From a candidate division TA06 bacterium DG_78 (GTDB lineage: Bacteria; Hydrothermota; Tepidihabitantia; SM23-42): a stretch of DNA of 8,572 nucleotides. The stretch is taken from assembly GCA_001303225.1 (NCBI GenBank), contig LJNI01000094.1, forward strand, positions 1 through 8,572, read 5' to 3'. The position numbers and the translations under genes were made by a program. Below, piece after piece: positions 6,056 through 8,572 of this stretch (position 1 is its first letter; the number at the start of each line of letters is the position of its first letter). The notes beneath the pieces were generated by a model, which was given only the letters and a program-made list of their open reading frames with translations, was not told the DNA's origin and did not search any database.

Positions 6056-7978
6056 TCACAAGACCAACAATAATAATATAATAATTCCACCAAGAAATAT
6101 CCAGCCGACATAGTTATACAATTCGCCGGTGTGTAAAGTCGATGTTAAACTACCCAACGCTCTCACCAACGTACCAATATATTTATAAAGAGCATTGATT
6201 AATCTATTGATAACATCTTTAAACACAATTGCGAACCCATTCGCTGCACCGTTTAGATAATTGAAAAAGTCAAAGGCACCGCCTTCACCAAAGCGGTAGG
6301 TCTTATCGAGCATATCGATAGTATAGACTGAAGAATAAAAGTTTGGTCCAGTAATCCTTGCGGTTTCTTCATCCATGACTTCACCGCCAATAAATACTCG
6401 ACTTCTCCTCGGTTTCATCGCTGTTCCAAACAGGAATACGATCACTCCAATAATAATACCCACAATCATTAGTATTGTTGCAAGCGTAGGCAACCAGATT
6501 CCAGTCTCCACAATTTTAAAGGGCAGCGCTGGATAGATTAGATTTCGAAGCGGAATTTGATAGGCAAATACGCCAAAAGCGATACATAATAAAGCAAGAA
6601 TGAACGAGGGAACAACCATTTCAAATCGTGCTTCCTTTACCTTATTGAGTTGCTTCGGTCTCTCGCCTAAAAATAGTGAGTGACTGATTTTTAAAAATGA
6701 AGCAAGGGTGAGAACACTTCCAAACATTGCCGCTACCAAAAAGATTGGCCAGAGATTCGATTCCTTACCAAATGCTACAATCCCTTGATATATCATCCAC
6801 TTTGAGAAAAAGCCATTGAGCGGTGGTACACCTGAAATAGCCATTGCAGAAATAATAAATGTGAAAAGAGTTATCGGCATTTTCGTACCAAGACCACCGA
6901 GTGAATCAAGATCAGTGGTTCTTGCCCGATGTTCAACCGAACCAGCAGATAAAAAGAGGCAGGCTTTATATATTGAGTGGTTGAGCATGTGGAAAAGCCC
7001 ACCGGCGATACCAATAGGTATGCCAGTGCCGATTCCTAAAACCATATAGCCAACCTGTGAGACTGCATGGAAGGAGAGAAGCCGCATTGCCTCTTTTTGA
7101 ATCATCGCCATTCCAACTGCGGCAATAATTGTCACTGAACCAATAACCATAAGGAGAATACGTATCGACATTGAGCCACTAATGTCAAAGATGAAGTAGG
7201 AAACTCTTACTAAAAGGTATATGCCTATCAACTTATCAAGACTTGCAGGAATGTATGCCATGGTCGAAGCTGGAACAACCTTAGCAGATTCAGGTATCCA
7301 CGTATGTAGAGGCATGGCTCCAGCCTTGGCAATTGCACCGATCATTATCAAAAGATAGGAAGTTATGAACCATGGATCATTCAGCAAAATTGTTGGTGCA
7401 GTAGGGAAATTTGCGCTACCGATCTTACTAAATAATATCACAATTCCGAGCATCATAAGATAATCCGAAACACCAATGATTGTTACTGCCTTTCGTGCAG
7501 CAAATGAACTATCATTTTTACCAACCATAAGAATACCGTACAGTGAAAATACGAGAACATTCCAGAAGATTAATAAAGGTATGAGGTTCCCGCTAATAAC
7601 AACTCCATTTGCGGCTGACAAGGTGAGGGCAACATAAAGATAGTAAAACCTTTCTCTTGGTTTTTTCGACATTGCCTTCAAGGAATACATCCAGATTAAA
7701 AATGCAAAGATTGCATTGAAGAGAATGATGAATCCTGCCAAACTATCAAGATAGATTCTAAAATCGATTCCTGCAAATGTGGCAATAGTTTCGGAAATTA
7801 CCTCTGTCCTTGTGACAATGAAAAGCTTTATCGAGAAAAATAAGGTAAAGAAGAAACCAAGAAAATCAAATTCGGTACGGAGCCTATCGATGAGATAGCC
7901 TAATAGGCCTGCCACCACTGGTAATAGAATAACCACATAATAAATAGCGATTTCGAAACCAAAAAGTTCAATACTCAT
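6056..7978 (-). CDS. NuoL/MrpA N-terminal/HyfB-like antiporter subunit with lateral helix; TM5 Glu replaced by Asn
   Basis: A 640-aa integral membrane protein; ATG 7976-7978 starts 2 bp after the previous stop, with a G-run about 8 nt upstream. The central part is a NuoL/MrpA-type antiporter fold: K218 in TM7 (IAKAGAMPLHTWIPE), K249 in TM8, HAVSQVGYMVLGIG (304-317), H330/H334/K338 (LFHMLNHSIYKACLF), and K393 in TM12 (GFFSK). At the TM5 position where the family has Trp-Glu, it reads FW-N140-VLVFSLYG. After TM14-15 comes F529-I-G-G-E, a motif of Mbh/Mbx/Hyf-type relatives, then GPNFYSSV (544-551), a long amphipathic stretch (about 565-615) that fits the lateral helix, and a final helix (618-640). 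It is predicted to sit at or near the distal end of the membrane arm and to clamp neighbours through the lateral helix. The next gene supplies the rest of MrpA. Confidence 0.92.
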   Translation of the reverse strand: MSIELFGFEIAIYYVVILLPVVAGLLGYLIDRLRTEFDFLGFFFTLFFSIKLFIVTRTEVISETIATFAGIDFRIYLDSLAGFIILFNAIFAFLIWMYSLKAMSKKPRERFYYLYVALTLSAANGVVISGNLIPLLIFWNVLVFSLYGILMVGKNDSSFAARKAVTIIGVSDYLMMLGIVILFSKIGSANFPTAPTILLNDPWFITSYLLIMIGAIAKAGAMPLHTWIPESAKVVPASTMAYIPASLDKLIGIYLLVRVSYFIFDISGSMSIRILLMVIGSVTIIAAVGMAMIQKEAMRLLSFHAVSQVGYMVLGIGTGIPIGIAGGLFHMLNHSIYKACLFLSAGSVEHRARTTDLDSLGGLGTKMPITLFTFIISAMAISGVPPLNGFFSKWMIYQGIVAFGKESNLWPIFLVAAMFGSVLTLASFLKISHSLFLGERPKQLNKVKEARFEMVVPSFILALLCIAFGVFAYQIPLRNLIYPALPFKIVETGIWLPTLATILMIVGIIIGVIVFLFGTAMKPRRSRVFIGGEVMDEETARITGPNFYSSVYTIDMLDKTYRFGEGGAFDFFNYLNGAANGFAIVFKDVINRLINALYKYIGTLVRALGSLTSTLHTGELYNYVGWIFLGGIIILLLLVL

Positions 7979-7980
7979 AA

Positions 7981-8572
7981 CTAAATTCCCCCACTGGCTA
8001 ATAAATAATTAACTGGTTGGAAAAATAGAATACCAAGTAGGAGCGAAACTAAGGCCATGAGAAAAACTACTGCCACTCCTGTATAACTCGGTCTTTTGAT
8101 TTCTGGCAATTTAGCGTGAGCCTTTCGGAAAAAGAGTTCGTGATAAAATCTGGCGATGTAAAGAAGCGTGAACACTGCAGCGACAATTGCACCAACACCC
8201 AGATATGCAGTCTTCTCAACTGCTCCGATAATCACCCACAATTTGGCGAAGAAACCAATCAATGGAAAGAAACCAGCAAGAGAACCTGCTAAGAGTGCCA
8301 TCGAAACGCCGAGGGGTGGTGATACTTTGAGCATACAGCATAATGCACCGAGATTAACTTTGCCCGTCGAATCTTCAATAACTCCAACGCCAAAAAATAA
8401 TCCTGATTTCGCCAGTGCATGGGTAATAATATACAGTATACCACCAACGATGCCGTAAGTACCAGCCACTGCAAAACCCAATAGAATAAAACCGACCTGA
8501 CTGATAGTCGAAAAGGCGAGTAAATTTCTTAAATTATCTGAACGAAGTGCTATACCGCCAGCTACAATACTT
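7981..8572 (-). CDS. NuoN/MrpD/MbhH-like antiporter subunit, N-terminus outside the window
   Basis: The frame is open to the window edge, giving 196 visible residues and a TAG at 7981-7983. The TTG at 8481 is not a start: conserved sequence runs upstream of it (NLLAFSTISQVGFILLGF, the NuoN/MrpD TM10-11 region). Later landmarks are THALAKSGLFF, with the His and Lys of the central axis, and IGFFAKLWVIIGA with the TM12-type lysine, then helices to the end, finishing without a lateral helix. It is related to, but clearly diverged from, the MnhD in the same operon. It gives the operon a further antiporter-like subunit beyond the usual MrpA/MrpD pair. Its TM5 glutamate and TM7 lysine lie outside the window and cannot be checked here. 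Confidence 0.92.
   Translation of the reverse strand, partial: SIVAGGIALRSDNLRNLLAFSTISQVGFILLGFAVAGTYGIVGGILYIITHALAKSGLFFGVGVIEDSTGKVNLGALCCMLKVSPPLGVSMALLAGSLAGFFPLIGFFAKLWVIIGAVEKTAYLGVGAIVAAVFTLLYIARFYHELFFRKAHAKLPEIKRPSYTGVAVVFLMALVSLLLGILFFQPVNYLLASGGI

Noticed and set aside
8479..8481. TTG at 8481 as the start of the NuoN-like gene.
   Set aside because: Conserved NuoN/MrpD sequence (TM10 region) is encoded in frame upstream up to the window edge.

Overview
The window looks like part of a bacterial chromosome, probably from an anaerobe. It is AT-rich. Nearly every gene has a strong GGAGG-type Shine-Dalgarno sequence, and the genes are packed with 1-17 bp gaps or stop/start overlaps (ATGA, TAATG). 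I cannot assign a phylum from the sequence alone. An anaerobic, possibly thermophilic or uncultivated lineage is an inference from the respiratory-complex type.

Layout: positions 1-759 (+) hold the 3' part of an EamA/DMT-family membrane transporter. Positions 790-1125 (-) hold a small DsrE/YedF-C-terminal-like protein with a CxxC motif, convergent with the transporter. Positions 1126-1369 are non-coding. They contain a perfect 12-bp inverted repeat enclosing a 101-bp segment that looks like a small mobile or REP-like element, and a possible promoter for the dsrE-like gene. From 8572 down to 1370 the whole minus strand is one tight operon for a multisubunit, membrane-bound, complex I-related ion-translocating machine. 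In transcription order it encodes: a NuoN/MrpD-like antiporter subunit (its 5' end lies outside the window); a NuoL/MrpA-N-terminal-like subunit with a lateral-helix tail; a fused MbhD-MbhE protein (equal to the MrpA C-terminus); MnhB, MnhC, MnhD, MnhE, MnhF and MnhG; and a HycF/HyfH-type protein with two 4Fe-4S motifs.

How they work together: MnhB-G plus the split MrpA equivalent make a full Mrp-type Na+/H+ antiporter module. The terminal iron-sulfur subunit and the additional antiporter-like subunit indicate that the module is joined to a redox arm. This resembles group 4 [NiFe] membrane-bound hydrogenases (Mbh, Hyc/Hyf) or the related Mbx/MBS complexes. No NuoB-, NuoC-, NuoD- or NuoH-like subunit is in the window, so the electron donor and acceptor cannot be named. 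Those genes may lie beyond 8572 or elsewhere.

Points of most interest: three antiporter-like subunits in one Mrp-containing operon; Asn in place of the usual TM5 glutamate in the NuoL/MrpA-like subunit; an iron-sulfur subunit ending an operon that shows no catalytic subunits; a second CxxC...CxxC site in that subunit; a possible 43-aa gene in the only long gap of the operon, overlapping a 10-bp-period repeat; and the inverted-repeat element after the operon.
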